Assembly: GCF_028368935.1 (NCBI RefSeq)
Contig: NZ_JAQNDK010000003.1
Location: forward strand, 186,001 to 250,000
Direction: 5' to 3'
DNA: 64,000 nt
Source: Sorangium aterium
GTDB lineage: Bacteria; Myxococcota_A; Polyangia; Polyangiales; Polyangiaceae
Shown piece by piece: positions 38,141-46,185 of this stretch (within the stretch, counting starts at the first letter, position 1; each line of letters opens with the position of its first letter). The notes under the pieces were generated by a model. It was not told the origin of the DNA, did no database searches, and saw only the letters and a list, made by a program, of their open reading frames with translations. Made by a program: the position numbers and the translations under genes.

Positions 38141-38295
38141 CCCCCGCCACACGCAAGTATCCGTTGATTCTCATTGAACTTTTTGGTTCCTGACCGAGCT
38201 GCCTCGGGGGTCTACGGCGCGCGTTCTCCGTGTGTGGAGCCGCGAACGGGGCGAAGGGGCCACGATCTTTACGTCGCCGAAAGCGAGGAACGACG

Positions 38296-40002
38296 ATGCG
38301 GAACCGGGTGGCGAGTATCTGCCTTGTAGCTTCTGCCCTGTTGCTATCCCCCGCCGTGGGGCATGCGCAGCCCGGCAAAGGTAAGCCCGTCGCGGCTGAA
38401 AAGGCGGACGCCAAGGGCGACAAGAAGCCCAGCAAAGAGGTCAGCGCCGACGAGGATGCGGGCCCCGTGACCGCGGGCCAGATGACGGAGGAGGCGGCGC
38501 AGGGCAAGCGGCTCTTCGACAGCGAGCGGTGGAGCGACGCTGCGCGGCAGCTGAAGCGCGTCGTCGACGGCGACACCGGCGATGACGAGGGCAACAAGCA
38601 GATCGCCCAGTACCACCTCGCGATCGCGCTCTACCGCCTGCAGTTCTACCAGGCGAGCTATGCGCTCTTCTCGCAGATCGCCGACAAGCCGAACCACCTC
38701 AAGTTCAACGAGACGCTGCTCTGGCTGTCCAAGCTCGCGACGCAGCTCCCGGAGCCGGCGGACATCATCGAGCGCGTCGGCAAGTACAAGACCGAGCAGA
38801 TCGCGCGCTTCAACAACCCCCAGCAGCGCGACCTCTACTGGCAGCTCAACTACCTGCTCGGCCGCTACAAGTACCGGAACCGGAACTACGAGGAGGCCAT
38901 CAGCCTCTTCGCCAAGGTCGACCCGAACAGCAAGTACTACGTCCAGGCGCAGTTCTTCAGCGGCATCTCGTACGTGCAGCTGCGCAAGTCGGTGCCGGCG
39001 GTCAAGTCGTTCCAGCGCATCGTCCAGGCGATCGACGAGGGCGTCGAGGGCCTCGAGGACGAGGCGCGCATGCGCGACCTCGCGTTCCTCTCGATGGCGC
39101 GCACCTACTACTCGGCGTCCGTCCGCCTCGACGACAACAACGTTCCGACGATCGACGCCGCGAAGCTCTCGGCGGCCGTCAAGTACTGGAACCGCGTCGA
39201 CGTCGCGAGCGAGTACTGGCTGGACAGCCTCTTCGAGCAGTCCTGGGCGTACTTCATGGCCGGGCTGTACCCGCAGGCGCTCGGCAACATCCACACGATC
39301 GAGTCGCCCTACTTCCCGAACTCGTTCTATCCCGAGGCCGACATCCTGAAGGCCGTCGTCTCGTTCACGATCTGCCAGTACGGCGACGCGACCACGATCG
39401 TCGCGAAGATGAAGAAGAAGTACGAGCCGATCAAGAAGGACCTCGAGTCGATCCTGTCCCGGTACCAGGGGGAGGGGAACGAGGAGCGCTTCTTCCAGTT
39501 CCTGAAGGACGTGGGCGCCGGCAAGGGCGACATCCCGCCGAGGGTCCGGCCGATCGTCGAGAACGCGCTCTCCGACCGCCAGCTCCGCCGCAACATGGAG
39601 TACGTGCGCATCCTCGATGAGGAGGCGGATCGGTTCAAGAAGGCGCCCGCCAACTTCCGCAACTCCCCGGTCGGCAGCGACGTGACCGACGCGCTCGAGT
39701 TCGCGAGGAGCCTCGCGATCCGGAACGCCGGCACGCTCGGCCGGGAGCGCTACCAGCGCAACCTCGACGAGCTCAACGAGCACCTCCGCGACTCGTCGAA
39801 GATCCTCATCGACATCACCGCGGCCGAAAGGAACAAGCTGGATCAGCAGGTCGTCAGCGGTCAGCTGTCGAAGGAGGACGCGCTCACCTACGGCGTCGTC
39901 AAGCCCGACGACGAGCACGTGCTCTGGCCGTTCGACGGCGAGTACTGGCGCGACGAGCTCGGCTTCTACCGGCAGGTCGTGACGTCGAAGTGCAGCAAGT
40001 GA
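38296..40002 (+). CDS. exported TPR protein, GltC-like
   Basis: 568 residues. Signal peptide MRNRVASICLVASALLLSPA ending VGHAQ, then a charged Lys/Asp linker and TPR units: AAQGKRLFDSERWSDAARQLKRVV, QYHLAIALYRLQFYQASYALFSQI, LNYLLGRYKYRNRNYEEAISLFAKVDPNSKYYVQAQFFSGISYVQ. The second half (about 250-560) is helical, ending WPFDGEYWRDELGFYRQVVTSKCSK, a motif seen in myxobacterial TPR proteins. It precedes gltD by 85 bases in the same direction. In Myxococcus GltC is an exported TPR protein of the gliding machine encoded in a second cluster; the identity here is inferred from architecture and position, not from alignment. Another TPR protein of the cell envelope is possible. Confidence 0.7.
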   Translation: MRNRVASICLVASALLLSPAVGHAQPGKGKPVAAEKADAKGDKKPSKEVSADEDAGPVTAGQMTEEAAQGKRLFDSERWSDAARQLKRVVDGDTGDDEGNKQIAQYHLAIALYRLQFYQASYALFSQIADKPNHLKFNETLLWLSKLATQLPEPADIIERVGKYKTEQIARFNNPQQRDLYWQLNYLLGRYKYRNRNYEEAISLFAKVDPNSKYYVQAQFFSGISYVQLRKSVPAVKSFQRIVQAIDEGVEGLEDEARMRDLAFLSMARTYYSASVRLDDNNVPTIDAAKLSAAVKYWNRVDVASEYWLDSLFEQSWAYFMAGLYPQALGNIHTIESPYFPNSFYPEADILKAVVSFTICQYGDATTIVAKMKKKYEPIKKDLESILSRYQGEGNEERFFQFLKDVGAGKGDIPPRVRPIVENALSDRQLRRNMEYVRILDEEADRFKKAPANFRNSPVGSDVTDALEFARSLAIRNAGTLGRERYQRNLDELNEHLRDSSKILIDITAAERNKLDQQVVSGQLSKEDALTYGVVKPDDEHVLWPFDGEYWRDELGFYRQVVTSKCSK

Positions 40003-40020
40003 GCGATTTCATCATGGTTG

Positions 40021-40045
40021 GCCCCGCGGCCCTAGGTCGCGGGGC
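40021..40045 (+). promoter_or_regulatory. intergenic hairpin between the GltC-like gene and gltD
   Basis: Perfect 8-base stem GCCCCGCG/CGCGGGGC (40021-40028 with 40038-40045), loop of 9 bases. No T-run follows, so it is more likely an RNA-stability or attenuation element inside an operon than a terminator. Confidence 0.4.
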
Positions 40046-40087
40046 AGGCAGCGCTTCCTCACGGGGGTCCGTGGCGGAGGGACGGAG

Positions 40088-43000
40088 ATGGAGATGAAGC
40101 AGTCGAAGTTCGGTGTACTGCATGCGCTCCGCGCGGCGGCGGGTACGTTGGCCGTGGCGGCGTGCGCGGTCACAACGAGCCCCGCGTCGGCGGCCGACGC
40201 GTGCATCACGCAGCCGGCGAAGGATGCGATCGCCGCCTGTCCGGGCGGCAAGCTCCAGGTGTCGGCGGGCAAGAAGCCGCAGGTCAGCTTCAAGTCTGCC
40301 CCGCAGGGGATCCAGCTGAAGAAGCGCGAGGACCTGACGAAGCCGACCAATCCGACGGCTTCACAGGCCTCGGCGCAGCGCGACGAGCGGCGCAATCGCC
40401 TCGCCCCGAAGGTGAGGAGCCTGCTGGTCACGGAGATCCAGGGGCTCGAGGGCCTGTACTCCTCGACGCCGAAGAACGCGCCGGACCGGCCGAAGCTGAT
40501 GCGGCGCCTCGCCGAGGGCTACGTCGAGCTCGAGTCGGCGGCGTTCCGCGACAAGACCGAGGGGCAGATCAAGGCGGACGAGGCCAAGCGGAAGAACCCG
40601 AAGGCGGTCGCCGGGATCAAGGCCGAGATCGGCAAGGCCGACAAGATCCTCAGCCTCGCGCGCAAGCAGGCGATCAAGTACTACACGGACCTGAAGACGC
40701 AGTATCCGAAGTACTGCCAGAGCACCAACGCGGCCGACCCCGCGAAGAGCACGGGCTGCACGGACGAGGTCCTCTACTACCTCGCCTATGAGTACGAGCA
40801 GGCCCAGCAGCTCGAGGACGCTCGCAAGGTCTACTTCGAGCTGATCAAGAACTGGCCGAACTCGAAGTACATCCCGAACGCGTACCTCGCCTTCGGCGAG
40901 CTCTTCTTCAACGAGGCGCAGGGCGACCCGTCCAAGTGGGACCTGGCTGAGCAGTCGTACGTCAAGGTCACCCAGTACCCGCCGCCCGAGAACAAGGTCT
41001 GGGGCTACGCCCACTACAAGCTCGGGTACGTCTACTGGAACAAGGGCGATTTCGCCCGCGCGATCAGCGAGTTCAAGAAGACGATCGAGTACGGGCAGCA
41101 GTTCCAGCAGATGCCGAACGCGGCGCAGCTCGCGGTCTCGGCGCGGCGCGACATCATCCCCGTCTACGCGCTCGCGGGCGATCCGCGCAAGTCGCACGAC
41201 TTCCTCCGGCCGCTCAGCGGCGACACGAGCGGCAGCTCCGAGAAGACGTTCAAGATGATGGACGACCTCGGGCAGAACTACCTCGACACAGGTCATTACA
41301 AGGAGGGCATCGAGCTCTACACCGACCTGATGACCCGCGATCGGGGCCCGAGGTACTGCGTGTACCAAGGGCACATCGCGGAGGCGACGCTCGCCATGAA
41401 GTCTGGCAACAAGGACCAGATCATGGGCGAGCTCGGGCGCCAGCTCGACGTCCACAACAAGTTCCTGGGCGAGGGGCACCCGGCGGACGCCAAGCTGAAG
41501 TGCTCGAACATCACCGCCGGTCTGCTGACCGAGACGGCGATGGCCTGGCACCTCGAGGCGGTGGGCTCGGGCGGCGTGCGCGGCACCGGCGACAAGAAGA
41601 CGATGCAGCTCGCCGCGCAGCTCTACGACAAGGTCGTCAACAACTTCAAGCAGGAGCAGTTCGCCAAGTTCGAGTTCCCCCGCATCCTGAAGGAGGACTG
41701 GCCGAACATCTTCAAGATCAAGTACGCGATGGCCGACCTTCTGTACTTCCAGAAGGACTGGGCCAAGTGCGGTCCCGCGTTCGACTCGGTCGTGGCCGAG
41801 GACCCGAACGGCCCGCAGGCGGCTGAGGCCGCGTACGCCTCGGTGCTCTGCTACCAGAACATCTACACCGAGACCCACAAGGACGGCTCCGACAAGAAGG
41901 GGTCCGGCAACCTCCCCGACGGGGGGACGGGCAAGAAGGGCGACAAGAAGGCGGAGAAAGCGAAGTTCCTGCCCAAGGACTTCAGCGACAGCCAGAAGGG
42001 CATGATCACCGCCTTCAACCGGTACGTCTGCTACATCAAGCCCGCGGCGAACGACAAGGAAGCGCAGGAGCAGTACGTCGAGGTGAAGTACGCGCGCGGC
42101 CGCACGTACTTCGAGGCGCAGCACTGGGAGGAGGCCGCGCTCGCGTTCCGCGACGTGGCGCTGAACCACGCCGACAAGGAAGTCGGCATCTACGCGTCTC
42201 AGCTCTACCTCGAGTCGCTCAACGTCCTCGGCGCGAACATGGATCCGCCGCGTCCGTCTTGTTACGACGACATGGCCGCGGACGTGCCCAAGTTCGTCGA
42301 CCTCTACTGCAAGGGCGGCAAGGAGAAGGAGAACGCCGAGCAGTGCGGCATCCTGATCCGCATCCAGCGCGACATCGAGCGCCTGCGCGCCCAGAAGCTC
42401 GTCGAGGCGGCTGATGCGGCCGGCGGCGTCGAGGCCCTCAAGAACTACGAGAAGGCCGCCGTCGCCTACATGGACATGTGGAAGAAGTACGGCGAGGCCG
42501 CCTGCGAGGCGAAGCAGCCCGCGTGCGAGAAGAGCGAGGAGATCCTCTACAACGCGGCCAAGGCGTTCCAGGCCGCCCGCCTCATCGCCAAGTCCATCTC
42601 GGCCCGCAAGATCCTGCTCGATCCGCGGTACAACCTCCACAACACCGAGCTGGCGAAGACGTCGATCTACGAGATCGGCGGCAACTACCAGGCGATCGCG
42701 GTCTATGACGAGGCGGCGAACTGGTACGAGCGCTACGCCCGCGAGAACCCGAAGGGGGACAAGGCCGCCGAGGCGCTCCAGGACGCGGTCGTGCTGCGGC
42801 TCGGCCTCGGTCAAGAGGACCAGGCGATCAAGGACGCCGACCTCTTCAACAAGAACTACGGCAAGGCGAAGCCGGCGCAGACCGCGCAGATCGCGTTCGC
42901 GATCGGCGCGCACTACATCGATCGCGAGGACTGGGATCAGGCGCGCCGGCGGCTGTCGACGGCGATGCCGCAGATCGATCGCAACGCGACGTTCGACGTC

Positions 43001-43975
43001 CAGGTGCAAGCGCACGCGATGTACGCGCGCGTCCTCCTGCAGACGAAGAGCGTGACCCCGGCGAACGGCGAGTACAACAAGGTCCGTGGCTACTGGAAGG
43101 ACCCGGCGGCCGCGCTCAAGAAGCTCGACGCGATCGGCGGCGAGGAGCCGGAGAAGCTGCGTCGGCTCGGCAAGGTGCTGACCGCGGTCGGCGAGGCCTA
43201 CTTCCACTTCGCCGAGCAGAAGCGGAAGGACGTCGATAAGATCAAGTTCCCCGAGTACAAGGGCTCCGGGAACCGCGAGGACGTCCTCAAGCACATCAAC
43301 ACCAAGGTCGCCGACTGGGTGAAGAAGAAGCGCCCGGCGATCGAGGCGGCCGACGCCGAGTACCAGAAGATCCTCAAGCTGGAGCCGACGCCTCCGCCGA
43401 AGTGGGTCATCGCAGCCGGCGCGCGCGTCGGTCAGATGTGGGGCAAGTTCGTCGCCGAGTTCCGGGCCGCGCCCATCCCGAAGGAATGGAAGGGGCACGG
43501 CATGGTCCCGGGCACCGACGTCTCGTACGACGAGATCCGGGGCGAGTACTACTCGCGCCTCGACGAGGCGAGCGAGCCGCAAAAGCAGATGGCGAAGGGC
43601 GCGTTCAAGACCTGCCTCGACCTGTCCGTGAAGTACCAGTACTTCGACGACTACTCGCGTACCTGCGAGGTGTGGCTGTCGAAGAACTACGGCGCCGAGT
43701 ACCACCTCATCGACGAATTCCGCGGCTCGCCGTCGCGGGTCAACTCCGGCATGAGCGAGCGCCCTGCGCCGCTGAACCTCGACGGCACCCCCTTCCGAGA
43801 GGCGCTGACAGCCGCTGACAAGCCGGCTGCGAGCAAGGAGAAGGAAGAGGGCGAGGACAAGAAGGCGGGCGACGACAAGAAGGCGAGCGAGGACAAGAAG
43901 GCCGCGCCGGCTGCGTCCGGTGCGTCCAAGGAAGGCTCGGCGCTCGATCGGGCCACGACCCGACCCAGGAAGTGA
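40088..43975 (+). CDS. gltD: large TPR protein GltD (AgmU) of the gliding machinery
   Basis: 1295 residues. Signal peptide MEMKQSKFGVLHALRAAAGT then AVAACAVTTSPASAAD; a VAAC lipobox or ASA cleavage site are both possible. TPR-like helices run from about residue 110 to 1210 (YYLAYEYEQAQQLEDARKVYFELIKNWP, YAHYKLGYVYWNKGDFARAISEFKKTIEYG, YEIGGNYQAIAVYDEAANWYERYARENP). The last 60 residues are Lys/Glu/Asp-rich. Size, signal peptide and position before a GltE-, GltF- and GltG-like series match GltD/AgmU, the periplasmic TPR protein at the centre of Myxococcus gliding complexes. ATG at 40088 has GGAGGG five bases upstream. The stop overlaps the first possible start of gltE (GTGATG). Confidence 0.75.
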   Translation: MEMKQSKFGVLHALRAAAGTLAVAACAVTTSPASAADACITQPAKDAIAACPGGKLQVSAGKKPQVSFKSAPQGIQLKKREDLTKPTNPTASQASAQRDERRNRLAPKVRSLLVTEIQGLEGLYSSTPKNAPDRPKLMRRLAEGYVELESAAFRDKTEGQIKADEAKRKNPKAVAGIKAEIGKADKILSLARKQAIKYYTDLKTQYPKYCQSTNAADPAKSTGCTDEVLYYLAYEYEQAQQLEDARKVYFELIKNWPNSKYIPNAYLAFGELFFNEAQGDPSKWDLAEQSYVKVTQYPPPENKVWGYAHYKLGYVYWNKGDFARAISEFKKTIEYGQQFQQMPNAAQLAVSARRDIIPVYALAGDPRKSHDFLRPLSGDTSGSSEKTFKMMDDLGQNYLDTGHYKEGIELYTDLMTRDRGPRYCVYQGHIAEATLAMKSGNKDQIMGELGRQLDVHNKFLGEGHPADAKLKCSNITAGLLTETAMAWHLEAVGSGGVRGTGDKKTMQLAAQLYDKVVNNFKQEQFAKFEFPRILKEDWPNIFKIKYAMADLLYFQKDWAKCGPAFDSVVAEDPNGPQAAEAAYASVLCYQNIYTETHKDGSDKKGSGNLPDGGTGKKGDKKAEKAKFLPKDFSDSQKGMITAFNRYVCYIKPAANDKEAQEQYVEVKYARGRTYFEAQHWEEAALAFRDVALNHADKEVGIYASQLYLESLNVLGANMDPPRPSCYDDMAADVPKFVDLYCKGGKEKENAEQCGILIRIQRDIERLRAQKLVEAADAAGGVEALKNYEKAAVAYMDMWKKYGEAACEAKQPACEKSEEILYNAAKAFQAARLIAKSISARKILLDPRYNLHNTELAKTSIYEIGGNYQAIAVYDEAANWYERYARENPKGDKAAEALQDAVVLRLGLGQEDQAIKDADLFNKNYGKAKPAQTAQIAFAIGAHYIDREDWDQARRRLSTAMPQIDRNATFDVQVQAHAMYARVLLQTKSVTPANGEYNKVRGYWKDPAAALKKLDAIGGEEPEKLRRLGKVLTAVGEAYFHFAEQKRKDVDKIKFPEYKGSGNREDVLKHINTKVADWVKKKRPAIEAADAEYQKILKLEPTPPPKWVIAAGARVGQMWGKFVAEFRAAPIPKEWKGHGMVPGTDVSYDEIRGEYYSRLDEASEPQKQMAKGAFKTCLDLSVKYQYFDDYSRTCEVWLSKNYGAEYHLIDEFRGSPSRVNSGMSERPAPLNLDGTPFREALTAADKPAASKEKEEGEDKKAGDDKKASEDKKAAPAASGASKEGSALDRATTRPRK

Positions 43976-43986
43976 TGGAGCGAAAC

Positions 43987-45477
43987 ATGAGAAGCATCAC
44001 CTCATTGGCAGCGGTTGCGGTGCTCCTTCTGGCCGCGACGGGTTGTGGCGGCGGGAGCACCGGCGGTACGGCTCACGGGGCGAAGGACCCGACGACGGGC
44101 AAGACGATCACGGACAGCAAGGGTCAGGCCGTGTCGGTCGAGGCGGCCAACAAGTTCAAGACCGCCATGGACACCATGGTCCAGCACGACAAGGCTGGGG
44201 ACTGGTCCGAGGCGACTTGCAGCTCGACGGCCCAGCTGTTCCTGGACGCCGCGGACGAGCAAGGGAGCACCACGTTCGCCGAGGCCATCTACAACGCGGG
44301 GCTCGCGTACCAGCGTTGCAAGAAGGACTCGGAGGCGAAGAAGCACTTCACGCAAGCGCTTCAGAAGAACCCGAAGTTCCACCCCGCTCGGGTCCAGGTG
44401 GCGCTCTACAACCTGGCGGAGTCGGGCGACAGGAACATCGACGCGGCGATCAGCGAGATGCGCCAGGCCGCCGTCGTCGATGCTCAGTACAAGAACGTCG
44501 AGGCGCTCGTGCACCTCGCGCTCCTGTACATGAAGCGCGGCAACCAGGTCGCCGACAACGATGGCCCCAACGACTTCCAGCGCGCGAAGCGGTACATCCA
44601 GAGCGCGCTGGCCGTCGACGACGCCTTCATGCCCGCGTTCAACCAGCTCGCTATCTACTACCTGGAGACGGCGAAGCAGAAGGCGGGCAGGAAGTCGGGC
44701 AAGGCGGTCGCGACCAACGTCAGCAAGCAGAAGAAGGTCGACACGCAGGCGCTGGAGCTCGCGGCGCTGGTCTGCTCCCAGGCCATCCGCAAGAACCCCA
44801 ACTACGCGCCGATCCACAACACCGCGGGGATGATCCAGGTGGAGCTCGCGAACCTGAACGGCGCCGTGCAGGAGTTCAACATCGCGAGGAAGCTCGACCC
44901 GACCTTCTACGAGGCGCAGATGAACTACGCGGCGGTGAACCTCCAGTTCCGCGGGTTCCAGCAGGCGGACGAGGCGTACCGCGCGGCCCTGAAGATGCGT
45001 CCGAACGACTACGACGCTCATCTGGGCCTCGCGCTCGCCCTGCGCGGTCAGATCGATGACTCGAACTTCGACAGCATGGTGGCGTCCGCCAGCGCGGAGC
45101 TCGATGCCGCCAAGAAGGTCGCCCCCGAGCGCGCCGAGACCTACTACAACGAGGCGATCCTGACCCAGGAGTACAAGGCGAAGTCGGGCGGCAAGGGGGC
45201 CGAGGGCGCCCTCATGTCGGCGAAGGGGCTGTTCGGTCAGTTCATCCAGAAGGCGGGCGCCAGCACCGAGTTCGCCGACGCGGTGAAGCGGTCGAAGGAG
45301 CGCATGAGCGAGATCGACCAGATCATCGCCTTCAACAAGCAGACCGAGGCCGAGCGAAAGGCGGCCGAGGCTGACATGAAGACGAAGGAAGCCGAGCAGG
45401 AGGCAGCTGCCGGGAGCGAGGGCGAAGGGGGCGAAGGGGGCGAAGCGACGACCCCGGCCCCGGCTCCTGCCCAGTAG
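43987..45477 (+). CDS. gltE: TPR lipoprotein GltE (AglT)
   Basis: 496 residues. Signal peptide MRSITSLAAVAVLLLAATGC with the lipobox before a Gly-rich mature start. TPR repeats between about 50 and 440 include AEAIYNAGLAYQRCKKDSEAKKHFTQALQKNPKF, IHNTAGMIQVELANLNGAVQEFNIARKLDPTF and EAQMNYAAVNLQFRGFQQADEAYRAALKMRPND. The tail is Glu/Ala-rich (EAEQEAAAGSEGEGGEGGEA). Architecture and position after gltD match AglT/GltE, the outer-membrane lipoprotein of gliding. Starts at 43972 (GTG) and 43975 (ATG, overlapping the gltD stop) are in frame, but GGAG at 43977-43980 fits ATG 43987, where the signal peptide begins. A terminator follows. Confidence 0.75.
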   Translation: MRSITSLAAVAVLLLAATGCGGGSTGGTAHGAKDPTTGKTITDSKGQAVSVEAANKFKTAMDTMVQHDKAGDWSEATCSSTAQLFLDAADEQGSTTFAEAIYNAGLAYQRCKKDSEAKKHFTQALQKNPKFHPARVQVALYNLAESGDRNIDAAISEMRQAAVVDAQYKNVEALVHLALLYMKRGNQVADNDGPNDFQRAKRYIQSALAVDDAFMPAFNQLAIYYLETAKQKAGRKSGKAVATNVSKQKKVDTQALELAALVCSQAIRKNPNYAPIHNTAGMIQVELANLNGAVQEFNIARKLDPTFYEAQMNYAAVNLQFRGFQQADEAYRAALKMRPNDYDAHLGLALALRGQIDDSNFDSMVASASAELDAAKKVAPERAETYYNEAILTQEYKAKSGGKGAEGALMSAKGLFGQFIQKAGASTEFADAVKRSKERMSEIDQIIAFNKQTEAERKAAEADMKTKEAEQEAAAGSEGEGGEGGEATTPAPAPAQ

Positions 45478-45600
45478 CGGAGCCTCGTCCTGGGCGCTGT
45501 CCGGGTCGCAAGGAGGGTGAGCGAGGGATACGGTAGTATTCCGGGCGAGCTCGACGGGCGGGTCGGACCGCGTGGCGGTGCGACAGACAACGGCACCTGA

Positions 45601-45656
45601 AGCCCCCTTCTCTCGCTGCACGAAGCTGCATCAAGGAGAAGGGGGCTCGTTCTTTT
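45601..45656 (+). terminator. large-loop hairpin terminator after gltE
   Basis: Perfect 12-base stem AGCCCCCTTCTC/GAGAAGGGGGCT (45601-45612 with 45636-45647), 23-base loop containing GCTGCA twice, followed by CGTTCTTTTCG. It stands 124 bases past the gltE stop and 107 bases before the gltF promoter. The rest of the 345-base gap shows only the gltF promoter. Confidence 0.7.
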
Positions 45657-45753
45657 CGTCTTCGTCGCAGCGCTCTGGGAACCTTGGGTGGAATCGGTTG
45701 TCGAGGCGTGTGTGGGTCGTGCTCTCCGACGCCTCGATAGCATGCGAAGCTGG

Positions 45754-45783
45754 TTGACCGGCCGCCGCGGAAGGCGGTACAAT
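45754..45783 (+). promoter_or_regulatory. strong sigma-70-like promoter of gltF-gltG
   Basis: -35 TTGACC (45754-45759, 5/6), 18-base spacer, -10 TACAAT (45778-45783, 5/6); predicted start near 45790, about 33 bases before the gltF ATG. The spacer contains the small inverted repeat CCGCC-N6-GGCGG. Confidence 0.6.
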
Positions 45784-45822
45784 GGCACTGTAACAGCGTC
45801 GAAACATTGTGAGGAGGCTGGA

Positions 45823-46095
45823 ATGAGAGGGTTGACCCGATTGGGTGCGGGAGTCGTGGCTGCCGTTCTTATGAGCGTGGTCGCCTCATCGGCGTTCGCG
45901 CAGGGAGCGGCTCCTGGCGCTGGGAAGAAGGATGAGGGGTACGGGTACGAGTTCTCGGACGATCCGCTGAACGCCGGCGGGTTCGGCCCCAACGACGCCA
46001 CCATCCGCGTGCGGCCCGGCCCTGTCCGGACGACGCTGATCAGGCCCCGCACCTCGTTCGTTCCGGAGATGCTCAAGTCGGTCGAGAACCTCTGA
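45823..46095 (+). CDS. gltF: small exported protein GltF-like
   Basis: 90 residues. Signal peptide MRGLTRLGAGVVAAVLMSVV ending SSAFAQ, a Gly-rich stretch, then GYGYEFSDDPLNAGGFGPND and RPRTSFVPEMLKSVENL. The latter C-terminal motif looks conserved and aromatic/basic. GltF of Myxococcus is a small periplasmic protein encoded between gltE and gltG, exactly where this gene is; the call rests on that synteny and the features named. ATG 45823 has GAGGAGG six bases upstream, the strongest ribosome-binding site of the locus. Confidence 0.6.
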   Translation: MRGLTRLGAGVVAAVLMSVVASSAFAQGAAPGAGKKDEGYGYEFSDDPLNAGGFGPNDATIRVRPGPVRTTLIRPRTSFVPEMLKSVENL

Positions 46096-46101
46096 TGTGA
46101 T

Positions 46102-46149
46102 GGGCAGGTTTGGCACCTGCCCTATCGATTTACCCCCCGGTGCTGGGGG
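46102..46149 (+). promoter_or_regulatory. two tandem hairpins between gltF and gltG
   Basis: Hairpin 1: perfect 8-base stem GGGCAGGT/ACCTGCCC (46102-46109 with 46115-46122, loop 5). Hairpin 2: CCCCC/GGGGG (46134-46138 with 46145-46149, loop 6). No T-run follows either; they likely adjust relative expression or mRNA stability of gltF against gltG. Confidence 0.4.
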
Positions 46150-46185
46150 CGTGCGCCGCGCGGCGCACAGGGAAGGCTGGCGGAG

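Larger units (their letters stand above)
37687..38295. other. divergent intergenic region, 609 bases
   Basis: Separates the leftward Cys-rich lipoprotein gene from the rightward GltC-like TPR gene and holds a promoter for each (entries at 37800 and 38111). Otherwise no coding sequence was found. GC drops in 38140-38215, just after the predicted start of the TPR gene transcript. Confidence 0.5.

Noticed and set aside
40361-43705. 1114-codon minus-strand frame opposite gltD
   Set aside because: Low-complexity composition; gltD has signal peptide, ribosome-binding site and TPR pattern.
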